From Tidjanibacter sp. (GTDB taxonomy: Bacteria > Bacteroidota > Bacteroidia > Bacteroidales > Rikenellaceae), in assembly GCA_017631375.1 (NCBI GenBank), contig JAGBTK010000059.1, positions 1-36,320 of the forward strand: a stretch of 36,320 bases of DNA, in the 5' to 3' direction. This document shows, in pieces, positions 23,104 through 32,154 of this stretch. The notes beneath the pieces were generated by a model. It ran no database searches. It saw nothing but the letters and a program-made list of their open reading frames with translations, and was not told the DNA's origin. Position 1 is the first letter of the stretch; each line of letters opens with the position of its first letter. A program made the position numbers and the translations under genes.

Positions 23104-24267
23104 TTATGCGTTCTGTTCATTCTCCTTCGCTGGGAGTTCCTTAATCCAGCCCTTCATCTTCTTGTTACCAATAACCTCAGCAATAAAGGGGATTGCCAAT
23201 ACTGCACCCACTCCTATAACGCCACCGAGGAAGGTATAGATAAACATAATTTTGGTGCGTGCCGGCTTGCTCTTCTTGACAGGCACGGTAACGGGCTTGA
23301 TGACGGTGAGTACGGGAGTGGTCTCCTTGACATTGATACGCGCCTGCTCCAATTGTGCTGCAAGGTCGGTATATACCGAGGCGGTGATGTTGTACTCGGT
23401 GTTGAGTCGCTCTTGCTGTACGCGTGCGGCAGCGGTAGTGAGGTTGTAGTTGGCGTCCATAAAGGCTGCGCGACGACTCTGAATCTCCTCTAGCTCGGCC
23501 TTCACCTCGTTGTAACGCTCCTCCACAAAGTCAAGATTGTCTTGCACCTTCTCAATCTTGTAGCGAGTGACATAACTCTCCAGATTGTCGAGCATCGCCT
23601 GCGCCAACTCTGCTGCGGCAAGGGGCTCGGGCATTGATGCGCTAATGCTGAGGTAGCCATTCTCGTCATCGAGGGTAAATTCTGTGATCCCGCCGATTAA
23701 CTTAAAACACTTCTCTTCCTTGGTTGTCATTGTGGTAATCTCGGGATGGATATCAATGCTTAGGCTGTCCGGCTCGGACTGCTTGCCACGCAATGCGCCA
23801 AGAATAACACCGGGCAGACCGATTGTGTAGCGTTTGATATAGTCGCCCACCGAAGGTTTGTTGTACTCGGGATTCATATAGTAGTCGAAGAGGGTGATGG
23901 GCTCTTCGAACTCTGCGAAGTGGAATTTGGTGTACATCAGATCCTTGCGGAAAGGTACGCTGCTGATGATATTCTCATACACATAGGGCGAGAGGGTTCT
24001 CGTATTGCTCGTATTGCTTACTCTGATACCGGCCAGAGCGGCAAGCGATGAGAGGTTATTGGTGGAGCTACTACTGCTGGTCTGCGGTACAATCTCGCAA
24101 TAGGCAGTATAGGACTTGGGACTAAACAGAGCCACCATAAGACCGACAACCATAAATACTACAGTCGTCTTGATAATCAGACCACGATTGTGCCACAACT
24201 TGGCAAGCAACTCGATAAGGTCAATCTCCTGCTCCTCGATGGGAGTCTGATGCTGATGTTCGTTCAT
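23104..24267 (-). CDS. Wzz/chain-length determinant-type polysaccharide co-polymerase
   Basis: The 387-residue inner-membrane protein has TM1 at ~30-50 (LIIKTTVVFMVVGLMVALF), a large periplasmic part with a coiled coil (~250-310: VQDNLDFVEERYNEVKAELEEIQSRRAAF), and TM2 at ~340-365 preceded by the proline-rich segment KPVTVPVKKSKPART. This is the Wzz architecture that sets O-antigen, capsule or exopolysaccharide chain length. No cytoplasmic tyrosine-kinase domain follows, so it is the kinase-free form. It lies 11 nt downstream of the SLBB protein. The glycosyltransferases and polymerase are not in the window. Confidence 0.9.
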   Translation of the reverse strand: MNEHQHQTPIEEQEIDLIELLAKLWHNRGLIIKTTVVFMVVGLMVALFSPKSYTAYCEIVPQTSSSSSTNNLSSLAALAGIRVSNTSNTRTLSPYVYENIISSVPFRKDLMYTKFHFAEFEEPITLFDYYMNPEYNKPSVGDYIKRYTIGLPGVILGALRGKQSEPDSLSIDIHPEITTMTTKEEKCFKLIGGITEFTLDDENGYLSISASMPEPLAAAELAQAMLDNLESYVTRYKIEKVQDNLDFVEERYNEVKAELEEIQSRRAAFMDANYNLTTAAARVQQERLNTEYNITASVYTDLAAQLEQARINVKETTPVLTVIKPVTVPVKKSKPARTKIMFIYTFLGGVIGVGAVLAIPFIAEVIGNKKMKGWIKELPAKENEQNA

Positions 24268-24278
24268 AGGGGTTGGCT

Positions 24279-26609
24279 CTATTTCAACATATTGATAATC
24301 GACATAATCATTGCTACCGAATAGGTTGTGCTCTGGAATACACTTGCAAGCTCAGCCAGATTGATAGGTCTTGCTGCAACCTTATAGGGTACAATCACCT
24401 GACAACCAGGCTCGATGCGTGCGCTGTTGCCGGTGTTGACCATACCGTTCATATAGACTACGATGGGTTTGCTCTTGTGGGCGTTTTGTGCATAACCACC
24501 AGCCATCTTGATATACTTCCTGACGCTCATGCCTTTCTGATAGCTAACAGAGTTGGGGTAGTTGACTGCTCCGAGAATCTGTACGGTGCTGTTGAGCAGG
24601 GGGATGGTAATCACATCACCATCGCGCAGAACGATATTGTAGTCCGAAGAGGGATCGGCAAGAGCCTTCTCCAGATTGATACCTACGGTATAGGTGTCAG
24701 CAAAGGCTTCGGCCAGCATATCCAATGTGAGAGTGTCGGTACTCTTCTTGTCCTCCTCGTCGAGCTGACCGATATTGTGCAATCGCTGCTGCGCCATAAC
24801 GCGCTCAATAGCCTGATTTTTAACCTGCTCCTCAGGGGTATATTTACGCATCAGATATGCACCCTTGATATACGCCTCAGGGGTAATGCCTCCCGCCTCG
24901 TTAATAGCATCAACCAGACGCATTCCGCGATAGGAGAGCGAGTAATCACCCGCAAATACTACCTCGCCATTGACAGTAACTCTGCTCTGGGTGATATAGA
25001 CAGGCGAACGACGCACAAATACCTGATCGAATGGCTGTAACTTAAAGTTGCTGCCACCCGCCATCTTCAAGTCGGGGTCAATCTCTACGGAGAAAGTCTC
25101 CAACAGATTTCTGTTTAATTCGGTACTCTTGCTATCCTTGATGCGGCGCGATACACTGATATTGACTGTCGAAGCCTCTTCCAGCAGACCACCTGCCTCG
25201 ATGAGAAGATCCTCAATTGTCATATTCTCGGCATAGGGATACTCGCCCGGCTCGCCAATAGCACCATAAATGGCAACGGTCTGCTCTTGACGCATACTGT
25301 CAATAGCGGTAATCACCAGACGGTCATTGCGCTGTAAGACAATATCTTCGGCGCTGCCATCCATCAAAGCTCCGAGATCAACGCTCACCATCTCGCTTGT
25401 CCAATCGGGCTTCTCGCGATAGATGATTGCTCGGTTGAGGAATGCATCGTTGCGCAGACCACCGGCTGCCTCTATAAGTTCCTTTGCGGTGGAGATATTC
25501 TCGTTCAGTGCATAGTCGCCATCACGATATACCGCACCCTCGATAGTTACTCGGTTCTCGTAATGGTCGTCAAGGCTGCCACTGATGAGAATGTCGTCAC
25601 CACCAAGCACCTCAAAGGTTGCAAAATCCTTTGCGTGAACTGTAAATACCTTATGCTCCTGACCCTCGCGCAGACGGTCGATATATACTCTCTCGGGGTT
25701 TGCAAGGGCATTGAAGCCACCCGCCATCTTAATAATATCTGCAATACTCTCACCACCTATAACCTCATAGCGCATCGGGCGACGAACTTCGCCGATAATC
25801 TCAACAGTGCCTTGCAGAGGCTCAACGATAATCATATCGTCATCGCGCAGGGAGATATTCATGGTCTGGTCGTTGTTGAGGAGGAAATTGTAAATGTCGC
25901 CCTCTACAACCAATTCGCCGGAGCGATAGACCTTAACCTGACGCAGACTACCAATTTTGCTTACACCTCCTGCCGCATAGAGTGCGTGGAAGAGCGACGA
26001 GAGCGACGAGAGAGTGTAGGTGCCGGGGTTGGCAACCTCACCCAAAATGTTTACCTGAATACTACGGATATTGCCAAGTGTGAGCTTTACCTGAGTTGAG
26101 CCGCTGTTGATACCGGCATAGATGCGGGCAAGCGAGCGTTTGAGGCGTGCATTGGCCTCCTTAACTGTATATCCAGAAAGAGTGATGGGGCCTACTCGGG
26201 GGATGTTGATAGTTCCCTCAGGCGATACGATGCGGGTGTAGTTTACCTCGGCATCGCCCCAAACATCAATCAGTACCTCATCGCCCGGACCGAGCATATA
26301 GTTGTCGGGGGTGGCGATGTTGAGGTTCGGCTCAAAGCTGAGTCCGCTACTGAAAATGTCGCGACCAAAGATGTTGCCGTCTGCGTGCTCTTCCGGTGCT
26401 GCCTGAATGATAATAGGAGCAGCATCGCGCACACGCTCCATGTCGGTCTCGGTTGCCTCGATCTCAGTTGTGCCGAGCGCAGCCTGTGCAGCCACAATAT
26501 CGCCGCCGCTCTGCTGGTATGCCTGCAATGCTTTCTGATAATCAACTTGTGCCGAGGCACTGATTGTTATTCCCAAAATAGTGAGAATCAGTATGATGGC
26601 TTTTTTCAT
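24279..26609 (-). CDS. Outer-membrane polysaccharide export protein with six SLBB domains
   Basis: The 776-residue protein starts at ATG 26609 (MKKAIILILTILG); the frame extends left of that but the MKK signal peptide (SASA-Q cleavage) sets the start. The Poly_export domain (~100-180: MLGPGDEVLIDVWGDAEVNYTR) is followed by six SLBB motifs, each ending A-G-G, for example VEIIGEVRRPMRYEV and VQILGAVNYPNSVSY. The C-terminus is hydrophobic (SVAMIMSIINMLK). It is Wza-like but much longer because of the SLBB repeats, as is common in Bacteroidota. It forms the outer-membrane channel for polysaccharide, with Wzz as partner. A possible leftward -7 box (TATATTTG) is at 26675-26668. Confidence 0.92.
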   Translation of the reverse strand: MKKAIILILTILGITISASAQVDYQKALQAYQQSGGDIVAAQAALGTTEIEATETDMERVRDAAPIIIQAAPEEHADGNIFGRDIFSSGLSFEPNLNIATPDNYMLGPGDEVLIDVWGDAEVNYTRIVSPEGTINIPRVGPITLSGYTVKEANARLKRSLARIYAGINSGSTQVKLTLGNIRSIQVNILGEVANPGTYTLSSLSSLFHALYAAGGVSKIGSLRQVKVYRSGELVVEGDIYNFLLNNDQTMNISLRDDDMIIVEPLQGTVEIIGEVRRPMRYEVIGGESIADIIKMAGGFNALANPERVYIDRLREGQEHKVFTVHAKDFATFEVLGGDDILISGSLDDHYENRVTIEGAVYRDGDYALNENISTAKELIEAAGGLRNDAFLNRAIIYREKPDWTSEMVSVDLGALMDGSAEDIVLQRNDRLVITAIDSMRQEQTVAIYGAIGEPGEYPYAENMTIEDLLIEAGGLLEEASTVNISVSRRIKDSKSTELNRNLLETFSVEIDPDLKMAGGSNFKLQPFDQVFVRRSPVYITQSRVTVNGEVVFAGDYSLSYRGMRLVDAINEAGGITPEAYIKGAYLMRKYTPEEQVKNQAIERVMAQQRLHNIGQLDEEDKKSTDTLTLDMLAEAFADTYTVGINLEKALADPSSDYNIVLRDGDVITIPLLNSTVQILGAVNYPNSVSYQKGMSVRKYIKMAGGYAQNAHKSKPIVVYMNGMVNTGNSARIEPGCQVIVPYKVAARPINLAELASVFQSTTYSVAMIMSIINMLK

Positions 26610-26791
26610 AGTCAACATTTCTAGAATATGTGTCAGCTCTAATTTTGATAAAAAATGTTTCAACCGACAAATATAACGATTTTTTTCTATTTTTAATATA
26701 GGTATATATCGGAGAGGGTAAAATAGATAATTCAAAATCGGCAGAGGGGTTATGGCTCCTCATTGCCCTCACAGAGGAGTCTGAAAGAGAT

Positions 26792-26821
26792 AAAAAAAAC
26801 AGCCGAGTTATCTCGGCTGTT
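26792..26821 (-). terminator. Intrinsic terminator of tdk
   Basis: Read on the minus strand, AACAGCCGAG (26821-26812) and CTCGGCTGTT (26807-26798) form a 10-bp stem with a four-base loop, followed by eight T residues (complement of 26799-26792). It lies 19 nt after the tdk stop codon. Confidence 0.95.
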
Positions 26822-26840
26822 GGTCTGAAGAGCAGATTTA

Positions 26841-27422
26841 TTAGAACCCATCTTTTGTCAGTTCGTTAAAGCAGTGTCGGCAAATCGGCTCGTAGATATC
26901 CTTTTCGCCCAGCACCACCAGCTTATCGTTCTTTGAAAGACGGTGTGAGTGCTGTGCCAGATTGCCGCAGCGAACACATATTGCGTGTACCTTGGTCACA
27001 TACTCTGCCTGCGCCATCAGAGCGGGCATCGAGCCAAAAGGCTTACCCATAAAGTCCATATCAAGTCCGGCAACAATGACACGGATACCGCTGTCTGCTA
27101 GCTGTTTGCACACTTCGGGCAGCGATTCGTCAAAGAACTGTGCCTCGTCAATACCCACTACATCGACATCCGAGCATAGCAGCAGGATATTTTGTGCCGA
27201 CTCGACGGGGGTTGAGGGGATAGCGTTACCCTCGTGCGATACCACCTCCTCTACCGAGTAGCGCACATCGATTTTGGGTTTGAAGATCTCCACACGCTGA
27301 TTAGCAAACTTAGCGCGTTTGAGTCGGCGGATAAGTTCCTCGGTTTTACCCGAGAACATCGAGCCGCATATCACCTCGATATAGCCACGGCGGCTGGCAG
27401 GCTCCATAAAAGGTTGTTCCAT
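26841..27422 (-). CDS. tdk: Thymidine kinase (type II)
   Basis: The 193-residue enzyme phosphorylates thymidine for salvage. The P-loop GSMFSGKT (20-27), the catalytic DEAQFF with Glu93, the thymidine-binding lasso region ([19 protein letters not shown]) and a zinc knuckle of Cys149-Cys152 and Cys181-Cys184 are all present, so it should be active. Length is normal. The ATG at 27422 is preferred; Met6 is an alternative. A promoter at 27465-27496 lies upstream. Confidence 0.96.
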   Translation of the reverse strand: MEQPFMEPASRRGYIEVICGSMFSGKTEELIRRLKRAKFANQRVEIFKPKIDVRYSVEEVVSHEGNAIPSTPVESAQNILLLCSDVDVVGIDEAQFFDESLPEVCKQLADSGIRVIVAGLDMDFMGKPFGSMPALMAQAEYVTKVHAICVRCGNLAQHSHRLSKNDKLVVLGEKDIYEPICRHCFNELTKDGF

Positions 27423-27464
27423 ATTGTTGTTTAGGTTAACTGTTTTTTACAAATTCAAGGAGAG

Positions 27465-27496
27465 CAAAGATAACTCTTTCCCCTATATGGCGCAAA
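27465..27496 (-). promoter_or_regulatory. tdk promoter
   Basis: On the minus strand TTTG (27496-27493), 20 nt and TATCTTTG (27472-27465) give a full consensus; the predicted start is near 27459 and the leader is ~37 nt. Confidence 0.85.
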
Positions 27497-27537
27497 CTCT
27501 TTTGACAAAAAAGTTATCAACATTGGCAAACTTTCCC

Positions 27538-27545
27538 TATCTTTG
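27538..27545 (+). promoter_or_regulatory. -7 element for the MATE exporter gene
   Basis: TATCTTTG at 27538-27545 matches TAnnTTTG, 25 nt before the chosen GTG start. It makes the longer upstream frame impossible as a translated start, since transcription would begin near 27552. The -33 region is weak. Confidence 0.65.
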
Positions 27546-27570
27546 CACGCTGAAAGATAAATTGAACAAA

Positions 27571-28938
27571 GTGGATAATCAAAACGCACAACTGCTTGGT
27601 ACAGAGAAGATCGGTAAGTTACTGAAAACCTATGCTTTCCCTGCCATTATCGCGATGACTGCTTCGTCGCTCTACAACATCATTGACTCAATTTTTATCG
27701 GACAGGGTGTAGGCCCGATGGCTATCTCCGGCCTGGCAATCACCTTCCCGATTATGAACCTTTCGGCAGCATTTGGTACTCTGGTGGGTGCCGGTGCTGC
27801 TGCCCTTATCTCAATTCTGCTCGGTCAGCGCAACTACGAGGTGGCGAACAAGGTGCTTGGTAATGTGATGACTCTGAACACTATCATCGGTGTTCTCTTT
27901 ACCGTCATTACCCTCTCGTTCCTCAATCCTATTTTGGAATTTTTTGGTGCCAGCGAAAATACCTTGCCCTACGCAAGTTCCTATATGCGTATCAACCTGC
28001 TTGGTAATGCCGTTACGCACCTCTATTTCGGTCTGAATGCGGTGTTGCGTTCGAGCGGTCACCCCAAGAGGGCTATGGCGGCAACAATTCTGACTGTGGT
28101 GCTCAATGCAATTCTCGACCCTATCTTCATCTTTGTACTCGATATGGGTGTTCAGGGTGCTGCGATTGCTACTGTCTTGGCACAGTTGGTGTCACTCGTC
28201 TGGCTGCTCTCGATTTTTGCGGACAAGAAGGAGATGCTCCACTTCCGCAAGGGTGTCTTTTCGTGGGATAGCCGCATTGCTCGCGAGTCGCTCTCGATCG
28301 GTATGGCACCATTCCTTATGAATGTGGCAAGCTGCTTTGTGGTACTCCTTATCAACCAGCAGCTTAAAACACACGGTGGCGACCTGGCCATTGGTGCATA
28401 CGGTATCGTAAACCGAATAACCTTCATCTTCCTGATGATTGTGATGGGTCTTAATCAGGGTATGCAACCCATCGCAGGATATAACTATGGCGCAGGGCAG
28501 TTCTCGCGTGTTATGGATGTGTTGAAAAAGACCATCTTCTGGGCCTCGGCAATCACTGTTTTCGGCTTTCTGCTCGGTATGGTATGCCCCTCGGTGCTTG
28601 TTTCGGCCTTTACCTCGGATGAGGAGTTGGTGGCTATTGCTACTCGTGGCTTGCGACTGGTATTGCTCGCCTTTCCTGTTGTGGGCTTCCAGATTGTGGT
28701 GTCGAGCTTCTTCCAGAGCCTCGGTATGGCAAATAAGGCTATCTTTATGTCCCTTTCGCGCCAATTGCTCTTCCTGATCCCTTTCCTGATCTTTATGCCC
28801 GGTCTTCTTGGCACCGATGGCGTATGGCTCAGTATGCCTATGGCGGATGGTATCTCGGCTATCGTGGCGGGCATCCTTCTTGCAGGCTTTATGCGCAAAC
28901 TGAAGAAGGGCGAGGTGAAAACCAAACAGATTGACTAA
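27571..28938 (+). CDS. MATE-family multidrug/cation exporter
   Basis: The protein has 455 residues from the GTG at 27571 (translated VDNQNAQLLGTEKIG). The long frame to the left is excluded by the promoter at 27538-27545, and family members begin M-D-N-Q. Twelve hydrophobic helices in two homologous halves are visible, with typical motifs PAIIAMTASSLYNIIDSIFIGQGVGP in the N-terminal half and NQGMQPIAGYNYGAGQFSRV in the second. Such exporters use an H+ or Na+ gradient to remove cationic compounds. The substrate cannot be predicted. The kinase-like gene follows after 19 nt. Confidence 0.9.
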   Translation: MDNQNAQLLGTEKIGKLLKTYAFPAIIAMTASSLYNIIDSIFIGQGVGPMAISGLAITFPIMNLSAAFGTLVGAGAAALISILLGQRNYEVANKVLGNVMTLNTIIGVLFTVITLSFLNPILEFFGASENTLPYASSYMRINLLGNAVTHLYFGLNAVLRSSGHPKRAMAATILTVVLNAILDPIFIFVLDMGVQGAAIATVLAQLVSLVWLLSIFADKKEMLHFRKGVFSWDSRIARESLSIGMAPFLMNVASCFVVLLINQQLKTHGGDLAIGAYGIVNRITFIFLMIVMGLNQGMQPIAGYNYGAGQFSRVMDVLKKTIFWASAITVFGFLLGMVCPSVLVSAFTSDEELVAIATRGLRLVLLAFPVVGFQIVVSSFFQSLGMANKAIFMSLSRQLLFLIPFLIFMPGLLGTDGVWLSMPMADGISAIVAGILLAGFMRKLKKGEVKTKQID

Positions 28939-28957
28939 CGAAACTACTGAATGAGAT

Positions 28958-29566
28958 ATGGATAAGAAAGTGATTATTTGTGTCGGTCGCCAGATGGGCA
29001 GCGGTGGCAAGGAGGTTGCCGAACTGCTGGGCAAGCGTCTGGGAATAAAGGTGTTTGACCACGAACTTCTGGCAGAGGCAGCGCGTGAGAGCGGCATCAG
29101 CCCCGAACTCTTCGAGAAGGCTGACGAGCAGGCAAAACGCAAGAGTGGTTATCTGGGAGGTAATATCTTCTCGTCGGGCACTCACTCGGGCTTTTTGAGT
29201 AACGACCGCCTCTTCAAGATGCAGAGCGATGTCATTCGCTCGATTGCCGAGAAGCAGTCGGCTATCTTTGTGGGTCGTTGCGCTGACTATATCCTGCGCG
29301 ATATGGAGGGTGTCTACTCCGTATTTATCACCGCCAATCGTGCCGACCGCATCGCCCGTATTGCCTCGCGTCGTTCGCTCAGCGAGAGAGAGGCAGAGGC
29401 TTGTATCGACCAGACCGATCGCAAACGCTCGTCGTACTATGGCTACTACTCCTTCAAGACTTGGGGCGCTGCCGAGAGCTACGACCTGTGCGTCAACTCG
29501 TCGCTGCTGGGTGCTGAGGGTACTGCCGATGCAATTGTTTCTTTTGTCGATAAATGCAATAAGTAG
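28958..29566 (+). CDS. Cytidylate kinase-like P-loop protein
   Basis: The 202-residue P-loop protein has a GRQMGSGGKEVAELLG motif near residue 10, similar to the cytidylate_kin2 (AAA_33-like) family. It is often annotated 'cytidylate kinase-like'. The segment DYILRDMEGVYSVFITANRADRIARIASRRSLSEREAEACIDQTDRKRSSYYGYY carries the Arg-rich lid and DRKRSSYY, typical of the family. Real cytidylate kinase activity is not shown for this group. It is read with the MATE gene and hslR-like gene. Confidence 0.85.
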   Translation: MDKKVIICVGRQMGSGGKEVAELLGKRLGIKVFDHELLAEAARESGISPELFEKADEQAKRKSGYLGGNIFSSGTHSGFLSNDRLFKMQSDVIRSIAEKQSAIFVGRCADYILRDMEGVYSVFITANRADRIARIASRRSLSEREAEACIDQTDRKRSSYYGYYSFKTWGAAESYDLCVNSSLLGAEGTADAIVSFVDKCNK

Positions 29567-29572
29567 CTCATT

Positions 29573-29977
29573 ATGAGTGATGTGAGAATAGATAAATGGC
29601 TCTGGGCAGTGCGCATCTACAAGACGCGTAGTGATGCAGCAGAGGCTTGTCGTACCAATAAGGTGACTATCAACGGTAGTCACTGCAAGCCTTCGCGCGA
29701 GGTTAAGGAGGGTGATGTGGTAGGAGTGCGCAAAGTCCCCTATATGACCTATACCTGGCGTGTGCTGGGGTTGATTGACAAGCGTCAGGGAGCGCAGAAT
29801 GTGGCAATGTTTGCCGAGAATATCACCCCTGAGAGTGAGCTTGAAAAACTATCCGCTCCTCGCGAGACCATCTTTATCCAGCGCGACAGAGGTACGGGTC
29901 GTCCTACCAAGAAGGAGAGAAGGGATATGGATTCGTTGATGGATACCTTCTATTATGAAGGTGGTTATGATGAGTAA
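29573..29977 (+). CDS. hslR: S4-domain RNA-binding protein (HslR/Hsp15-type)
   Basis: The 134-residue protein has an S4 domain at residues ~4-60 (RIDKWLWAVRIYKTRSDAAEACRTNKVTINGSHCKPSREVKEGDVV), the hallmark of Hsp15, which in E. coli binds 50S subunits carrying stalled nascent chains and helps rescue them. The C-terminus is basic and Asp-rich (GRPTKKERRDMDSLMDTFYYE). It starts 6 nt after the kinase-like gene. Confidence 0.9.
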   Translation: MSDVRIDKWLWAVRIYKTRSDAAEACRTNKVTINGSHCKPSREVKEGDVVGVRKVPYMTYTWRVLGLIDKRQGAQNVAMFAENITPESELEKLSAPRETIFIQRDRGTGRPTKKERRDMDSLMDTFYYEGGYDE

Positions 29978-30007
29978 AAAAGCCATATAATTGGTGAATT
30001 TGGTGTT

Positions 30008-30068
30008 GGGGGAGCCTTGCCGACCACTTACATACATAGAGTATGCGCGTGGCCGTCAAGACTCCCCC
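30008..30068. repeat. Long imperfect stem-loop of intergenic repeat type
   Basis: The arms 30008-30027 (GGGGGAGCCTTGCCGACCAC) and 30049-30068 are complementary at 17 of 20 positions, with a 21-nt A/T-rich loop. No T run follows directly, and it is followed by further repeats. It may be a remnant mobile element (MITE-like) or a weak terminator for the hslR unit. Confidence 0.7.
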
Positions 30069-30078
30069 GCCTAAAATT

Positions 30079-30292
30079 CCCTCAATTCTATGACTTTTTT
30101 GGGTCGCAGACCCGTTTCTATTGAGTAGAGTGTTTGGGGACTGTTTTGTGGTTGCCTCCGTACTGCCCTTTGTGGGGAAAATAGAAAAGCGTCTGCGACG
30201 CCCCTCAATTCTATGACTTTTTGTGGGGATTGGGGTTGTAAAGGGAGAAATAGAAAAGCGTCTGCGACGCCCCTCAATTCTATGACTTTTTA
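30079..30292. repeat. Direct and inverted intergenic repeats (CTCAATTCTATGACTTTTT unit)
   Basis: A 42-bp sequence is exactly repeated at 30181-30222 and 30250-30291, 69 bp apart; its tail CCCTCAATTCTATGACTTTTT is present a third time at 30079-30099. Inside the copies lies the small hairpin GCGTC-TGC-GACGC; the first unit instead carries GGGTC-GCA-GACCC in inverted orientation. The minus-strand frame 30071-30277 that spells KVIELRGVADAFLF repeats is a by-product. The 319 bases between hslR and the chromate gene hold only these repeats. Confidence 0.85.
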
Positions 30293-30296
30293 TAAC

Positions 30297-30818
30297 CTAA
30301 TACAACAAAACTCCTGCTATTGCGGAGAGAATTATCAGCAGTATCGGGTTTATCTTTTTTCGGCAGGCGATTAGGCAAGTGCCAAATATCACCCAGCTCT
30401 TCCAATCAATAAAGGTCTCGGGGCCGAGCAGCATCAGTGCCGAAGCACCAATCATACCTACCATAACGGGGCGCATTGTGGCAATCACATCCTTCATCAT
30501 ACGATTCTCGCGTAGTCGCAGATAGTAGTGGGTGAGGGTGAGCATAATCGTCATTGCCGGCAGGCATACCGCAAAGGTTGCCAGCAGTGAGCCCCATACA
30601 CTACCCGTCACCACATAGCCGACATAGGTGGCACTATTGATGGCAATAGGGCCGGGTGTCATCTGCGATATGGCGACAATATCTGCCCATTCGCCGGCTG
30701 TGAGCCATCCGCGTTGGGTGACTATCTCATTCTGTATCAGCGACAACATAGCATAGCCGCCACCAAAACCAAAGAAGCCGATTTTGAGATACGAGAGCAG
30801 TAGTTGCAGATAGATCAT
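30297..30818 (-). CDS. Chromate transporter, half-size ChrA, second subunit
   Basis: The 173-residue membrane protein starts at ATG 30818 (MIYLQLLLSYLKIGFFGFGGGYAML), which overlaps the stop codon of the preceding gene (ATGA, 4 nt). It has about six hydrophobic segments. The family's FGFGGGYAML and ISQMTPGPIAINSATYVG motifs are present. Half-size ChrA proteins act in pairs as one transporter of chromate or, more generally, sulfate-like anions. Its partner is the gene just upstream. Confidence 0.9.
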   Translation of the reverse strand: MIYLQLLLSYLKIGFFGFGGGYAMLSLIQNEIVTQRGWLTAGEWADIVAISQMTPGPIAINSATYVGYVVTGSVWGSLLATFAVCLPAMTIMLTLTHYYLRLRENRMMKDVIATMRPVMVGMIGASALMLLGPETFIDWKSWVIFGTCLIACRKKINPILLIILSAIAGVLLY

Positions 30819-31357
30819 TGTCCGTCCCGCCTCCATCGGGTGTCCCATAATCCGTAACCTACGCCCGCCACAATGCCTAAGATAATGAAGAGAACGGGTG
30901 AGATGCCTACCATCCAGATAGCTGCAGCAATAGCCGCCGCGATAGCGATTTTCCACCACTTCATACCACGCATAAAGCCGATAATCGGTGCGGCAATCAG
31001 TGCGACCACAGCGGGGCGCATACCCTTGAATGCCGCCTCAATTGCGGGATATTCCCTGAAATCGGCAAGGCAGGCTGCGATGAGCAAAATGATTAGGAAT
31101 GAGGGTATTACGATACCCAGCATAGTAGCTACGGCACCTTTGAACCCCTCTACTCGGTAGCCTGTGAAGACTGCCATATTGAGTGCAATAGGGCCTGGCG
31201 CGGATTGGGCGAGAGAGAGCAGGTCGTCAAACTCCTCCTTGCTGAGCCAGCCGTTACGCTCCACCGCCTCGTGTTCGACGAGCGATATCATAGCATAACC
31301 GCCACCAAAGGTGAAGGCACCAATGCGGAGAAATCGTATAAATAGCCTGCCCAACAT
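30815..31357 (-). CDS. Chromate transporter, half-size ChrA, first subunit
   Basis: The 180-residue membrane protein has the motifs IGAFTFGGGYAMI and LAQSAPGPIALNMAVFTGY, equivalent to those in its partner but different in sequence, as expected for paired half-size ChrA subunits that face each other. A Trp/Arg-rich tail (WDTRWRRDGQ) ends the protein. It is 27 nt after rsmE and overlaps its partner by 4 nt, so all three share a unit. Confidence 0.9.
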   Translation of the reverse strand: MLGRLFIRFLRIGAFTFGGGYAMISLVEHEAVERNGWLSKEEFDDLLSLAQSAPGPIALNMAVFTGYRVEGFKGAVATMLGIVIPSFLIILLIAACLADFREYPAIEAAFKGMRPAVVALIAAPIIGFMRGMKWWKIAIAAAIAAAIWMVGISPVLFIILGIVAGVGYGLWDTRWRRDGQ

Positions 31358-31384
31358 CTTCTTCGTCTGTTCCGTGTATGAGTG

Positions 31385-32101
31385 TTATTTGGCTGAGAGT
31401 GTGTTCTTTACCTGTGCAATCATTGCCGTAGCGAGTGCTGCGGTCTCGGTGCGCAGACGCTCATTGCCGAGAGTGACCTCCACAAAGCCTGCTGCGCGTG
31501 CCGCCTCAATCTCTCGGGGCGAGAAATCACCCTCAGGACCAATCAGCACCAACGCATCCTCACCCGCACCGAGCAGGTCGCCCAGATAGATACGCTCGCT
31601 CTCCTCCTCGCAGTGGGCGATAAACTTCTTACCCTCAAAAGGCATAGCAAGCACTTCGCCGATAGGGGTGAGCTCGTCGAGAGTGGGGAAGAGGGTTTTG
31701 AGCGACTGTTTGGCAGCACTGACAATAATTTTTTCGCCTCGGTCCTTACGCAATACGCGCCTCTCGCTATGGTCGCAAACGATAGGGATTACCCTGTCGA
31801 TACCCACCTCGGTAGCCTTCTCCAGAAACCACTCGTAGCGGTCGGTATTTTTAGTGGGGGCAACAGCAACGGTGAGTCTATAACCACGCGTACCCCAATC
31901 CTCAATCTGCTCGACAATTTTTACCGTGCAGCCTGCTTGGTCGGCATCGACAATCTCGGCACGATAGAGGGTGCCGCGACCATCGGTGAGATTGACCATA
32001 TCGCCACGACCCAGACGGAGTGAGCGGGTGCAGTGACGGCTCTCCTCAGCAGAGAGTGTATAGAGTGGTGGAGTGAGATCGGGTGCGTAAAATAGTTGCA
32101 T
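31385..32101 (-). CDS. rsmE: 16S rRNA (uracil-1498-N3)-methyltransferase
   Basis: The 238-residue enzyme methylates U1498 in 16S rRNA using SAM. The N-terminal PUA-like part (FYAPDLTPPLYTL... HCTRSLRLGRGD) and the SPOUT-type trefoil-knot region LVLIGPEGDFSPREIEAARAAGF-VEVTLGNERLRTETAALATAMI near the C-terminus are typical, and the family's ATKNTDRYEWFLEKATEVGIDRVIPI is present at ~80-110. The protein starts at MQLFYAPDL. Confidence 0.95.
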   Translation of the reverse strand: MQLFYAPDLTPPLYTLSAEESRHCTRSLRLGRGDMVNLTDGRGTLYRAEIVDADQAGCTVKIVEQIEDWGTRGYRLTVAVAPTKNTDRYEWFLEKATEVGIDRVIPIVCDHSERRVLRKDRGEKIIVSAAKQSLKTLFPTLDELTPIGEVLAMPFEGKKFIAHCEEESERIYLGDLLGAGEDALVLIGPEGDFSPREIEAARAAGFVEVTLGNERLRTETAALATAMIAQVKNTLSAK

Positions 32102-32154
32102 TTTAGACTAAAATTAGATTACTTTGCGCAAAGAAAATAAAATCACTCCAAAAT

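Noticed and set aside
24273-26099. Plus-strand ORFs inside the SLBB gene
   Set aside because: They are antisense shadows of a clear SLBB coding frame with consistent domain motifs.
27424-27570. Longer N-terminus of the MATE protein
   Set aside because: The promoter at 27538-27545 lies within it and the extra residues do not match the family. GTG 27571 fits both.
30071-30277. Protein with KVIELRGVADAFLF repeats
   Set aside because: It arises from the duplicated intergenic repeat. Its coding appearance is a by-product of 42-bp direct repeats.
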